Source: Kiritimatiellia bacterium
Lineage (GTDB): Bacteria > Verrucomicrobiota > Kiritimatiellia > RFP12 > UBA3636
Length of the DNA: 64,000 bases
Reading direction: 5' to 3'
Assembly: GCA_016295275.1 (NCBI GenBank)
Contig: JAEDLN010000001.1
Coordinates: 1 to 64,000, forward strand
Shown one piece after another: positions 9,183 through 18,118 of this stretch; the first letter of the stretch is position 1; the number at the start of each line of letters is the position of its first letter. The notes under the pieces were generated by a model. The model searched no databases and was not told the origin of the DNA. It worked only from the letters and a program-made list of their open reading frames with translations. A program made the position numbers and the translations under genes.

Positions 9183-10943
9183 ATGATCCGCAATATCATC
9201 ATCATTTGCGCGGCCGTCCTTGTCTGCGCGCTCCCTTTCGCGCTGCGCCCCGCTCCAGACGTTGGCGCATGGCACGAGGGCGATCCCGTCTTGGTGGCCG
9301 TCTCTCCGCATATCGCCGCCATTCGAGACGAATTCGCAAACGGTTTTTCGCACTGGCATCTCAAAAAATACGGTACGCCTGTACGCATCGATTGGCGCTC
9401 GATCGGCGGAACGACTGAAATCATGCGATACTTGAACGGCGAATATGCCGCATCTTACCGCGCATATCGACGCCGTCAAGGGCTCGATCCCGGTCTGGCA
9501 AATGCCGCCCTCTCCAAGAATCGCCCCGAGGATAGCGAGGCTGCCGCAGCATGGGACGATTTTCGCGCTCATGATGATCCGGATGCCTATGGGTGCAAAA
9601 TCGATATCTTCTTTGGAGGCGGCACCTACGATCACGGCTCCGCCGAACGTCAGGGAATTACGGTCGCTCCGTGGACTGCCGGAAATTGGCCAAAAGGAAT
9701 TCTGGAGGATGACAACGGAATCGAAATGATTCCGCGTGAACTTGGTGGCGAAATCTGGAGGACCGATGTATACGTATCCGCCGTCCTTTCCGGCTTCGGT
9801 ATCTGCTCCAATCCGGATCGCCTGCGCGAGCTCGGCATTGAAAAAATGCCATCTACTTGGAAAGATCTCACCGATCCGCGTCTCTACGGCTTTGTCGGTG
9901 TGACAGATCCCACAAAATCCGGTTCGATCGCCAAGGCTTTCGAAATGATTTTGCACGCAACCTGCCGCGAACACGTCTTGGCGGCCGGGTGGACGCCGGA
10001 GCAGATCCAGACATTCGAAACCGCCGCGAAAAAGGGATTGCAAAACGATTTGCCCGATTTTCCGCGCTACCAGGCAGATGTCGAAGCTGGCTGGCTCTCC
10101 GGCATTCACTTGCTGCAGAGGGTCGGTGCCAACTCCCGCTATTTCACCGATGCCGCCGGAAAAGTGCCTGTCGATGTCTCTTCCGGAGACGCCGCTGCGG
10201 GAATCTGTATCGATTTCTACGGACGGGTCCAGGCTGAAACAACACGCGTCGGCAATCAAGATCGTCTCAACTACGTGACGCCCCATGGCGGCTCGACGAT
10301 TTCCGGCGACCCGATATCCCTCTTGCGCGGTGCCGAACACCGCGAGCTCGCGCAGCACTTCATCGAATTCGTTTTGTGCGAGGACGGACAAAAACTCTGG
10401 AATGGACGTCCGGGCTCCGACGGCGGTCCCCAAAAACACGCACTTCGCCGCTTGCCCGTCCGCCGCGACTTCTATCCGGACGACCAAAATCCAACTGTCG
10501 ACGCACGCGCCCGTGCCCGCAAGGGAACAACCTCCGACGATCTGCTCGACCCGACCGTCGATGCCTATATGCTTGCCAATGCATTCACCTACGAACCGCG
10601 CTGGACTGCCGCCCATTTCTCTTTTTTGCGCTCCTTCGTCCGAGCAATGTGCATGGACGCCGGACGCGAATTGCGATCAGCCTGGAAAGCCATCTTGGAA
10701 GCAGGCGGCCCGGAGGCTGTCCCGGAGGCCGTTGCTCTTCTGGAGCGAATGCCGGTCGAGCCATATCCCATCGATTGGGCAACCGTTACGGAGGCCTCGC
10801 GCAACCGTTCCATGACCAAGGGACTTTCCGAAACCGATTTGACGTCGGCATGGACGTCCTTCTTCCGAAACTCCTACAGGGAAGCGGAAGCATGCGCCCG
10901 CAAGCTGGCTGCCGAACAAAAAAAGCCGGCCTCCGCCCCGTAA
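9183..10943 (+). CDS. Long extracellular solute-binding protein of the ABC import type
   Basis: The 586-residue product begins with a hydrophobic signal or anchor segment (residues 4-22) and no lipobox. Its middle part (about 45-460) resembles family 1 solute-binding proteins, with a ligand-cleft style GGTTEIMRYLNGEY and an FFGGGTYDH stretch. Typical members have 330-450 residues, so about 120 extra C-terminal residues are unexplained. With the ATPase upstream it probably forms an importer for an iron-, polyamine- or phosphonate-type ligand. The permease must lie elsewhere or be replaced. Confidence 0.75.
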   Translation: MIRNIIIICAAVLVCALPFALRPAPDVGAWHEGDPVLVAVSPHIAAIRDEFANGFSHWHLKKYGTPVRIDWRSIGGTTEIMRYLNGEYAASYRAYRRRQGLDPGLANAALSKNRPEDSEAAAAWDDFRAHDDPDAYGCKIDIFFGGGTYDHGSAERQGITVAPWTAGNWPKGILEDDNGIEMIPRELGGEIWRTDVYVSAVLSGFGICSNPDRLRELGIEKMPSTWKDLTDPRLYGFVGVTDPTKSGSIAKAFEMILHATCREHVLAAGWTPEQIQTFETAAKKGLQNDLPDFPRYQADVEAGWLSGIHLLQRVGANSRYFTDAAGKVPVDVSSGDAAAGICIDFYGRVQAETTRVGNQDRLNYVTPHGGSTISGDPISLLRGAEHRELAQHFIEFVLCEDGQKLWNGRPGSDGGPQKHALRRLPVRRDFYPDDQNPTVDARARARKGTTSDDLLDPTVDAYMLANAFTYEPRWTAAHFSFLRSFVRAMCMDAGRELRSAWKAILEAGGPEAVPEAVALLERMPVEPYPIDWATVTEASRNRSMTKGLSETDLTSAWTSFFRNSYREAEACARKLAAEQKKPASAP

Positions 10944-10985
10944 AACTCCTTTTCCCCGTTTTTGATATCCTTTTTCCTTACGATC

Positions 10986-11450
10986 ATGAGCCAGAACGAT
11001 TCCGGTTCGGACGATTCGGCTGAACCCTCCAATATCATCTATCGCCGACGCTCCTCGCATCACGTCCACCGCCACCATCGAACCCACTCCATGGGTGCGA
11101 CAAAGCAGGAGGTTACCCGTTCGGAGGATAAGCGTGCCCTCGCTTTTATTCTCCCCGCTCTCGTCCTTGCGATTGGCGTTGCGCTCTGCTTTTACGCCAA
11201 CAAAAACCATTTCTCCCACGCGGTTCCCCGGGAATTGGTTTCGCTCTCTTATTGGCTGATGGGCGGCGGCGGAATCGCCTTGCTGTCCGTCTTCATCTAC
11301 GTTTCTTTCCTCTATGCGAAAAACGCACGGAAAGAGGACGATCAACGAATGGAAACGGATGATATTCCCCCCGGAGTCGTCTACCGCCGCCGTTCTTCGC
11401 ATCACGTCCATCGCCATCATCGTGACGAAAGCATGGATGAAGACAACTAA
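10986..11450 (+). CDS. Two-helix membrane protein with duplicated His/Arg-rich motif
   Basis: A 154-residue unrecognised protein. Two transmembrane helices (about residues 47-65 and 82-104) are flanked by near-identical basic motifs: IYRRRSSHHVHRHHR near the N-terminus and VYRRRSSHHVHRHHR near the C-terminus. With two helices both ends face the same side, so the motifs could form one metal-, nucleic acid- or phospholipid-binding patch. I chose the internal ATG because the upstream part of the open frame adds only eight unlikely residues. It sits between the binding protein and a GH28-like gene. No function is assigned. Confidence 0.75.
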   Translation: MSQNDSGSDDSAEPSNIIYRRRSSHHVHRHHRTHSMGATKQEVTRSEDKRALAFILPALVLAIGVALCFYANKNHFSHAVPRELVSLSYWLMGGGGIALLSVFIYVSFLYAKNARKEDDQRMETDDIPPGVVYRRRSSHHVHRHHRDESMDEDN

Positions 11451-11480
11451 TCCCTTTTTCAATCCTTCCCGCTCTTTCCT

Positions 11481-12650
11481 ATGATTCTGAAAACAGTAAA
11501 CGTAAAGAAGTACGGAGCCATCGGCGATGGACTTGCCGATGATTCTTCCGCTATCCAAAAGGCCCTTGATTCCGGTGCGCGTTGCGTGAAAATTCCAGCC
11601 GGAAGGTACCGGATTGCAACAACCCTCCGGGTGAACTCCCGCACGGAGATTCTGGCAGATAAGGATGCGGTGATCTTTTTATGCGGAAACACTCCGAAAA
11701 AACGAGGCGATTTTCTCCTGACAAACGCCAATCACGAAGATGGCAATGAGAAAATCCGTATCCGGGGCGGTGTCTGGGACGGAAACAACCAAGGCCCTTG
11801 CAACACAAAAGCCGAAGATCTGTTCGACCCAAACGCATGGAGCGGCGCCGTCCTCGATTTCTTTAAGGTCGATGGTCTCACGCTGCGTGATATCACCGTC
11901 GCCAATTCCGTGACCTACAACATCCGGATGTGCCATATCAATCACTTTGATTTCCGCGATATTCGTTTCCAAAGCGATCGAATCGCCTTCAACCAGGATG
12001 GACTTCATTTCGGAGGCTACTGCAGAAACGGACGCGTGCGAAACGTCGCCGCTATCTCCAAAGGTCAGACGAATGACGATCTGATTGCTCTCAATGCAGA
12101 CGACTCTCTCGTGCGTCTCGAAAATCTCGATCTCGAATGCGGACCAATCGAAAACATTACCTTCGAAAACATCTCCGCTGAAGATTGCCATACCGGGGTG
12201 CGTATCCTATCCGTCGTATCCCCCATCCGACATATCCGCATCCGCAATTTCCAAGCCGGCTGCCGTTGCTATGCCGTCAATGCCGATGGCGCACGCTACT
12301 GCCGTACCCCCCTCTTTGCGGACGCCGATCGTCCGAACGGCGTCGGTTGCATCGAGGATGTTATCCTGGATGGTTTTTCCTGCCATGCAACGCTCCCGCA
12401 AACATCTACGCTTCTGGCATTGGAAACCAATCCCTGGAAAAAGGGTCTTGTCATCCGGAATTTCTCCCGCAATATGGATAAGGATCAGGCGCCTTACGCC
12501 CCGACCCTCCTTCTCCGGAAGATCGGAAAGGCCCGCTTGACCCTTTGCGAAAACCGCAAAAAAGTCGCTTCCGTCGATGTCGGTTCGGACGCTACAGGAT
12601 TCGACACCTTCTCAACGATACGCCGCTTCGATACGCTGACCCTCCGATAA
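11481..12650 (+). CDS. GH28-like right-handed beta-helix glycosidase
   Basis: The 389-residue protein opens with the VKKYGAIGDGLADDSSAIQK pattern of pectate lyase-3/GH28 beta-helix proteins. The active-site region shows NQDG (171-174) and NDD (198-200), corresponding to the acidic residues of polygalacturonases, followed by CHTGVRI in place of the usual SHG and RIK motifs. It has no evident signal peptide, so it may act on imported oligosaccharides in the cytoplasm. The likely substrate is a uronic acid- or rhamnose-containing polymer, but specificity is not readable. Confidence 0.8.
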   Translation: MILKTVNVKKYGAIGDGLADDSSAIQKALDSGARCVKIPAGRYRIATTLRVNSRTEILADKDAVIFLCGNTPKKRGDFLLTNANHEDGNEKIRIRGGVWDGNNQGPCNTKAEDLFDPNAWSGAVLDFFKVDGLTLRDITVANSVTYNIRMCHINHFDFRDIRFQSDRIAFNQDGLHFGGYCRNGRVRNVAAISKGQTNDDLIALNADDSLVRLENLDLECGPIENITFENISAEDCHTGVRILSVVSPIRHIRIRNFQAGCRCYAVNADGARYCRTPLFADADRPNGVGCIEDVILDGFSCHATLPQTSTLLALETNPWKKGLVIRNFSRNMDKDQAPYAPTLLLRKIGKARLTLCENRKKVASVDVGSDATGFDTFSTIRRFDTLTLR

Positions 12651-12683
12651 CGGAATTTCCGCACTCTTGCCCTATACCCGACC

Positions 12684-13832
12684 ATGCTCCTGCCTGAAGA
12701 AATCGAACCAACCTTGTCCCGCCTCCAAAAAGACCTTGAGGAGATGCGCGGATATCTTGATCTGGACAATCGGAGAAACATCGTTGCCGAACTGGAAAAA
12801 CTCGCAGCGACACCCGATTTCTGGAACAACCAAAAGGAAGCCCAGAATGTGATTGCGAAAACCAATGCACAGAAGGCGCTCCTCAAACCGTACGATGATA
12901 TCGTCGCACTCTTCAGCGACGCCGAAACCATGTACGAATTGGCTAAGGAAGAGCCGGAAGGCGATGCGCAAAATGCCGCTCTTGCCGAAGTTTCCGATAT
13001 CCTCGAACGCGCCAATGCCGATTTCGAGGCGTTGCGCGTCCAGTCTTTGCTGACGGGACCTCTCGACCGTTGCAACGCCTTCTTGACCCTTCATGCCGGT
13101 GCCGGCGGGACCGAGGCATGCGATTGGACATCCATGTTGCAGCGGATGTACATGCGGTACTGCGAACGCGCCGGTTTTACGTTCGAATTGATGGAATCGA
13201 CCCCGGGAGATGAGGCCGGAATCGCTACCTGCACATTTGCCGTCAAGGGACTTAACGCCTACGGCTATCTCAAGGCCGAACGCGGAATCCATCGCCTTGT
13301 GCGCATTTCACCCTTCGACTCCAACGCCCGCCGCCATACGTCTTTCGCATCGCTGGATGTCATCGCCGAGCTGGAGGATGATATCAAAGTCGATATCAAA
13401 CCGGAAGATTTGGAAATCGACACATTCCGTTCCGGTGGCGCAGGCGGACAACATGTCAACAAAACCGATTCCGCCATCCGGATTCGACATGTCCCGACCA
13501 ATATCGTTGTGGCTTGCGATGCCGAACGCTCCCAACATGCCAACCGCCAAAAGGCGATGGCTATGCTGAAAGCAAAGATCTACGAGTACGAACAGGATAA
13601 GCAACGCGCAGCCCTTGAGCGCTTCTACGGAGAAAAAGGCTCTATTTCCTGGGGAAATCAAATCCGTTCCTACGTCTTACAGCCCTATACCATGGCGAAA
13701 GATTTGCGTACCGGATGCCAGACGGCAAATGTCCAAATGGTCCTCGACGGCGATTTGGCCCCCTTTATTTCGGCCTATTTGAAGTGGAAGTCCGCAGGCG
13801 GCGTCGCCCGCAATATCCAAGACGAAGAGTAA
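12684..13832 (+). CDS. prfB: Peptide chain release factor 2
   Basis: The 382-residue protein has the RF2 anticodon-like tripeptide in RISPFDSNARRH and the catalytic GGQ in GGQHVNKTDSAIRI. RF2 releases peptides at UGA and UAA stop codons. The gene is one uninterrupted frame. At codons 25-26, where many bacteria have CTT TGA C and a programmed +1 frameshift, this gene reads CTT GAT (12756-12761). Autoregulation by frameshifting is therefore absent. pepT begins ten bases after the stop. Confidence 0.96.
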   Translation: MLLPEEIEPTLSRLQKDLEEMRGYLDLDNRRNIVAELEKLAATPDFWNNQKEAQNVIAKTNAQKALLKPYDDIVALFSDAETMYELAKEEPEGDAQNAALAEVSDILERANADFEALRVQSLLTGPLDRCNAFLTLHAGAGGTEACDWTSMLQRMYMRYCERAGFTFELMESTPGDEAGIATCTFAVKGLNAYGYLKAERGIHRLVRISPFDSNARRHTSFASLDVIAELEDDIKVDIKPEDLEIDTFRSGGAGGQHVNKTDSAIRIRHVPTNIVVACDAERSQHANRQKAMAMLKAKIYEYEQDKQRAALERFYGEKGSISWGNQIRSYVLQPYTMAKDLRTGCQTANVQMVLDGDLAPFISAYLKWKSAGGVARNIQDEE

Positions 13833-13842
13833 ACTCGCCGAT

Positions 13843-15069
13843 ATGCTGAAAACGTTTCTTGATTACGTCCGCTTGGAGACGACCTCCGACGAATCCTCCG
13901 AATCCACTCCCTCGACCGCTTCCCAATTCGCGCTCGCACATCGGGTGGCAGAGGACCTTCGCGCATGCGGTATCGTTCGAGTCGTCGAAACCCCGGAGTG
14001 CTACGTCTACGCCACCATTCCCGCCTCCCCCGGACAGACGCAAGTCCCGCCGCTCGGCTTTATCGCTCATCTCGATACCTCCCCGGAAGTCTCCGGCAAA
14101 AACGTCCATCCCCGAATCGTCGAAGCCTACGACGGAAAACCGCTTGTTCTCGGTTCAAGCAACATCGTCCTTGATCCTTCCCTCTGCCCAGAGCTTGCCG
14201 GCATGATCGGCAAAACGCTCGTTACAACGGATGGCACGACCCTTCTCGGGGGCGATGACAAAGCGGGTGTCGCCATCCTCGTCCAACTGGCCCGTACGCT
14301 CGCGGCTCCGGACGCTCCTTCCCATCCGGAACTCCATCTGGCGTTCACCCCCGATGAGGAAATCGGACGCGGTACGGTTGCGTTCGATCCGGATCTGTTC
14401 GCGGCAAAATATGCCTACACGGTCGATGGAAGCGCTCCCGATATCTTCGAATGCGCCAATTTCAATGCGGCCGCCGCGACATTCTCCTTCACCGGCGTCA
14501 ACACACACCCGGGGGCTGCTAAAAACATCATGCGAAATGCCATCAAAATGGCAAACCGCGTGCTTGATTCCCTTCCGGTTGATGAAGCCCCGGAGTCTAC
14601 GGAAGGCCGCGAGGGATTTTTCCACCCGCTCGCCATTTCCGGTTCCGTGGCAAAGGCGTCCCTTTCAATCATCGTGCGCGATCATGACGCAAAAGCCTTT
14701 GACGATCGTAAAGCGTTTCTCTCGACTCTCGCCTCTCGGCTGAACAAGGAATTCGGCGACGGCTCCGTCCAACTAGAATTGCACGACCAATACCGCAATA
14801 TGGAGGAAGCGCTTCAAGCCGCCCCCTTTCTCAAAGAAGCCGCCCTTTCGGCCATCCGGTCAGTCGGTCTCCAACCCGTCGTCAAGCCGATTCGTGGCGG
14901 CACAGATGGTGCAATCCTCTCCCAGCGCGGCATTCCATGCCCGAATCTCGGGAATGGCGGACATCTTTTCCACAGTCTTTGCGAATTCGTCTGTCTTCAG
15001 GAAATGGAGCAGGCGCTTTCGATCGTTCTGCAGATTGCCCAAAACTGGCATTGCCGCTTTTCACGATGA
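13843..15069 (+). CDS. pepT: Tripeptide aminopeptidase (peptidase T)
   Basis: A 408-residue M20B metallopeptidase. Zinc-binding and catalytic positions are visible: HLDTSP (H76, D78), GGDDKAG (138-139), TPDEEIGRG (E172/E173), YTVDG (D195) and a late GGHLFHS histidine. PepT removes N-terminal residues from tripeptides in the cytoplasm. The HLDTS and TPDEEIGRG wording separates it from other M20 peptidases. Its stop codon overlaps the epmA start in an ATGA arrangement, so translation is probably coupled. Confidence 0.93.
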   Translation: MLKTFLDYVRLETTSDESSESTPSTASQFALAHRVAEDLRACGIVRVVETPECYVYATIPASPGQTQVPPLGFIAHLDTSPEVSGKNVHPRIVEAYDGKPLVLGSSNIVLDPSLCPELAGMIGKTLVTTDGTTLLGGDDKAGVAILVQLARTLAAPDAPSHPELHLAFTPDEEIGRGTVAFDPDLFAAKYAYTVDGSAPDIFECANFNAAAATFSFTGVNTHPGAAKNIMRNAIKMANRVLDSLPVDEAPESTEGREGFFHPLAISGSVAKASLSIIVRDHDAKAFDDRKAFLSTLASRLNKEFGDGSVQLELHDQYRNMEEALQAAPFLKEAALSAIRSVGLQPVVKPIRGGTDGAILSQRGIPCPNLGNGGHLFHSLCEFVCLQEMEQALSIVLQIAQNWHCRFSR

Positions 15070-15992
15070 TTTCTAATACACTCTTGGCGGCACTGCCGCT
15101 CCGCGCAAAAATCCTGGCCGCCCTGCGATCTGCACTCGATGGCCAAGGGTTTGTGGAAGTGGAGACGCCCGTGAGAATCCCGGCTCCCGCCAATGAGCCG
15201 CATATCCGGCCTCCGGCAAGCGGAAATGCCTTCCTGAGAGCCTCTCCCGAGCTGCAAATGAAACAACTGCTTGCCGCCGGCATGGAGAAAATCTACTCCC
15301 TGGGTCCTTGCTTTCGCGAAGGAGAACGAGGCGATCACCACGCTCCGGAATTTACAATGCTGGAATGGTATCGCGCACAAGCGGGATACCGTACCGTCCT
15401 CGACGATGCCAAACAGCTCGTCCAAAATGCCGCACGGATACTCCGGAATGGCGAAGAATCCATATTCCGATTTCGCGGTGTTAAACTCGATCTCTTTGGC
15501 GAATGGATTGAAATCCCCGTGCGCGAAGCGTTTCGCCGATACGCCGGTTGGGATCCCGTCGAAGCCTTCGATCCGGACCGTTTCGATCTCGATATGGCCC
15601 TCGTCATCGAGCCGTCCCTCCCCCGAAACCGCCCCTGCGTCTTGATCGATTACCCCGCCCCCGCCGCCTCTCTTTCCCGACTCTCTCCCGCCGATTCCCG
15701 TATCGCCGAACGATGGGAACTGTACCTCGGCGGTCTGGAACTGGCTAATGCCTTCGGGGAATTGACCGATCCCGCGGAACAACGCGCCCGCTTCCAACGG
15801 GCGAGACAAGAAAAAATCGCGCTCGGCGAACCCGCCTTCGATCTCGATGAAGCGTTCCTCTCGGCCCTTCCCAATATGCCGCCCTCCGGTGGCGCCGCAA
15901 TGGGGGTCGATCGGCTCTGCATGGTTCTTCTCGAACTCGACGATATCGAAAATGTCCGCCCCTTTCTCCCGCCTATAGGATCTCTCTGGTGA
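15066..15992 (+). CDS. epmA: EF-P beta-lysylation protein EpmA (PoxA/GenX)
   Basis: This 308-residue protein resembles the class II lysyl-tRNA synthetase catalytic core without the anticodon-binding domain. Motifs include VETPVRIP, LRASPELQMK, FREGERGDHHAPEFTMLEWY and a C-terminal GGAAMGVDRL. EpmA attaches beta-lysine to elongation factor P. The ATG at 15066 overlaps the pepT stop; an upstream in-frame start would lie inside pepT and is not needed. The partner epmB and efp are not in the window. The next gene starts one base after the stop codon. Confidence 0.9.
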   Translation: MISNTLLAALPLRAKILAALRSALDGQGFVEVETPVRIPAPANEPHIRPPASGNAFLRASPELQMKQLLAAGMEKIYSLGPCFREGERGDHHAPEFTMLEWYRAQAGYRTVLDDAKQLVQNAARILRNGEESIFRFRGVKLDLFGEWIEIPVREAFRRYAGWDPVEAFDPDRFDLDMALVIEPSLPRNRPCVLIDYPAPAASLSRLSPADSRIAERWELYLGGLELANAFGELTDPAEQRARFQRARQEKIALGEPAFDLDEAFLSALPNMPPSGGAAMGVDRLCMVLLELDDIENVRPFLPPIGSLW

Positions 15993-15993
15993 C

Positions 15994-16938
15994 ATGAAAG
16001 CAATGGTTTTCCATCTTGGCTCCATCAATATAGACAGAGTCTATTCGCTCGATCATATCGTTGCCCCCGGTGAGACGGAGCGGGCTTCTAATCTTGCTTT
16101 TTTCCCAGGCGGAAAAGGTCTTAACCAAAGTATCGCACTCGCACGTGCCGGTGCCGCCGTGCGCCAAATCGGCGCGGTCGGAACATCCGACGGCGAGCCT
16201 CTCCGGATCCTGCTTTCCGAAAATGGCGTGCAGATCGATGCCATTCAGACCGTTCCGGGAGAAACCGGCCATGCCGTCATCCTCGTTGATGCCGCGGGGA
16301 TGAATTCCATCATCGTGACACCCGGCGCAAACGCCTGCGTTACAACCGCGCAAATCCAATCCGCAATCTCCACCGCAAAATCGGGCGATTTTTTCTTGGC
16401 GCAAAACGAAACCTCCTGCCTCCCGGACGCCATTCGCCTCGCACACCGCGCAAATTTGCGTATCTTCTTGAATCCTTCCCCGATCACACCCGAACTCGAG
16501 GTCTCTCCGCTCGAACTGGTTTCCGATTTCCTTCTCAACGAAACCGAGGCCGCCTTTCTCGCAAATTGCCCCGTCTCTACAGACCCCGGAACCATCTTGA
16601 ACCGTCTCCTTTTCCGGTTCCCGAACGCCCGTTTCGTCTTGACATGCGGAGCCGCCGGCGCTTGGTACGCCGACGCGCAGACGCCCCCGTTTCTCTCACC
16701 GTCTTTCCCCACCGATCCAATCGATACGACCGCCGCCGGTGACACGTTCGCCGGCTTCTATATCGCCGCCATCGCAGATTCGCTTCCGCCTCGCGAAGCA
16801 ATGCGCCTCGCCAATGCCGCCGCTGCCATATCCATCACACGCCCCGGCGCCTCGCCTTCCATCCCGACGGCTCGCGAAGTCGCCCGTTTCCTCGCATCGA
16901 AATCCTGTGCTTCCCTATCCTCCCGCCATGAGTCCTGA
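15994..16938 (+). CDS. rbsK: PfkB-family sugar kinase, probably ribokinase
   Basis: A 314-residue PfkB-family kinase with an N-terminal GSINIDRVYSLDH, FPGGKGLNQSIALARAG (substrate-binding GGKGxNQ) and the catalytic DTTAAGDTFAGFY near residue 245. The GGKGLNQ pattern is that of ribokinase rather than fructokinase, but adenosine or deoxyribose kinases cannot be excluded. It phosphorylates a free sugar in the cytoplasm. Its end overlaps the next start by 11 bases. Confidence 0.85.
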   Translation: MKAMVFHLGSINIDRVYSLDHIVAPGETERASNLAFFPGGKGLNQSIALARAGAAVRQIGAVGTSDGEPLRILLSENGVQIDAIQTVPGETGHAVILVDAAGMNSIIVTPGANACVTTAQIQSAISTAKSGDFFLAQNETSCLPDAIRLAHRANLRIFLNPSPITPELEVSPLELVSDFLLNETEAAFLANCPVSTDPGTILNRLLFRFPNARFVLTCGAAGAWYADAQTPPFLSPSFPTDPIDTTAAGDTFAGFYIAAIADSLPPREAMRLANAAAAISITRPGASPSIPTAREVARFLASKSCASLSSRHES

Positions 16939-17350
16939 AAAGAAAATCGCTCTCGAACTCCATCCCGCAAAGGCAAACTGCTCTCAGGCAATTGCCGCCG
17001 CATACGCCCCGCGATTCGGAATCCCTTCGGATACCGCTTCCCGTATGACAATGGGTCTCGGTCGCGGCGTTTCCGGATTGAACGAAATTTGTGGTACGAT
17101 TGCCGGTGTCTCCGTCGTCCTCGGCATGGCATTCGGAAACGAACCCGGCGGCCAAAAACGGGTCTTCGCATTGACACGGGAATTTGCGGAACAATTCGCA
17201 TCCGCAAATGGCTCGATCATTTGCGGACAACTCCTCGGACTCGTCCCGCCCCCTTCCGGAAAACCCCTCACCAAACGCTCGTGCCACGATCTCGTCGCCG
17301 ATGCATGCGATTTTCTCGATTCCGTCCTCCCATCCCCTTCCTCTCACTGA
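16928..17350 (+). CDS. C_GCAxxG_C_C family protein, first copy
   Basis: A 140-residue Cys-rich protein of the family named after its C-GCAxxG-C-C motif. It shows ANCSQAIAAAY, MGLGRGVSGLNEICGTIAG and a later SIICGQLL, then CHDLV. The spaced cysteines suggest a redox or iron-sulfur role, but the family's function is not established. I chose the ATG overlapping the end of the ribokinase gene, where the family homology begins. A second, diverged copy lies at 57252-57761. Confidence 0.75.
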   Translation: MSPEKKIALELHPAKANCSQAIAAAYAPRFGIPSDTASRMTMGLGRGVSGLNEICGTIAGVSVVLGMAFGNEPGGQKRVFALTREFAEQFASANGSIICGQLLGLVPPPSGKPLTKRSCHDLVADACDFLDSVLPSPSSH

Positions 17351-17371
17351 CGGCTTCGCGCCGGTTCGGTC

Positions 17372-18100
17372 ATGCTGATTGAAGTCAACCATCTCACCAA
17401 ATGTTTCGGCCCGGACAAGGTCGTTTCCGATGCCACATTCTCCGTTGATGCCGGAGAACGTGTCGCAATCATCGGTCGGAACGGAGCCGGAAAAACAACC
17501 CTCCTTCGCTTGCTCTCGACTTTTTTGCCGCCTACCTCCGGCTATGCGAAGATCTCCGGATTCGACCTTCTCTCCAAAGCAAACTCCATCCGTTCGATTG
17601 TCGGATACCTCCCGGAACAGGCTCCGTTGTACCCCGATATGACGGTCACGTCCTACCTGCGATACCGCGGAAAATTGCGCCGCCTCCCACGCGAATACTT
17701 GATTCGCCGCCTCCACGAGGTGGTCGATTTCTGCAATCTCGCCGCCATTCGTGATGCCCGTATCCAAACCCTCTCCAACGGACGCCGCCACGCCGTCGCC
17801 CTCGCCGATGCCATCCTGCACGAACCCGATGTCCTGCTCTTTGACGATCCGCTGGTGGGAGCAGACCCCGATCAAACGGAGAAACTCACCGAACTGATGA
17901 CCTCCCCGGTCGTTTCCGACGGTCGCGCCATTCTCTTCGTTACGCATAATATCGATCTCGTCCGAACCGCCGCCACCCGGATGATTTGCTTGAACCACGG
18001 AAACATCATCGCCGATACTTCCGATCTCGACGTTCTTCAAAACAAAACGCTTGCCGAACTCTTTCGAATGTGGACGACCGCCGCCGAGCCACCTGTTTGA
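17372..18100 (+). CDS. ABC-2 type transporter ATPase with degenerate motifs
   Basis: A 242-residue ATPase of the GldA/CcmA-like exporter class with Walker A GRNGAGKTT near residue 35. The signature is LSNGRRH instead of LSGGQ, and Walker B reads LLFDDP instead of LLxDEP, so the usual catalytic Glu is Asp. The switch His is present in LFVTHN. The membrane partner follows 18 bases downstream. Together they probably export or position an envelope component. The altered motifs imply slow hydrolysis or a regulated role. Confidence 0.82.
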   Translation: MLIEVNHLTKCFGPDKVVSDATFSVDAGERVAIIGRNGAGKTTLLRLLSTFLPPTSGYAKISGFDLLSKANSIRSIVGYLPEQAPLYPDMTVTSYLRYRGKLRRLPREYLIRRLHEVVDFCNLAAIRDARIQTLSNGRRHAVALADAILHEPDVLLFDDPLVGADPDQTEKLTELMTSPVVSDGRAILFVTHNIDLVRTAATRMICLNHGNIIADTSDLDVLQNKTLAELFRMWTTAAEPPV

Positions 18101-18118
18101 TCCGTTCTTTTTCCCACC

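Noticed and set aside
9048..10616. 522-codon - strand frame opposite the binding-protein gene
   Set aside because: The + strand frame has a signal peptide and family motifs. The antisense frame is its complement and lacks any recognisable domain.
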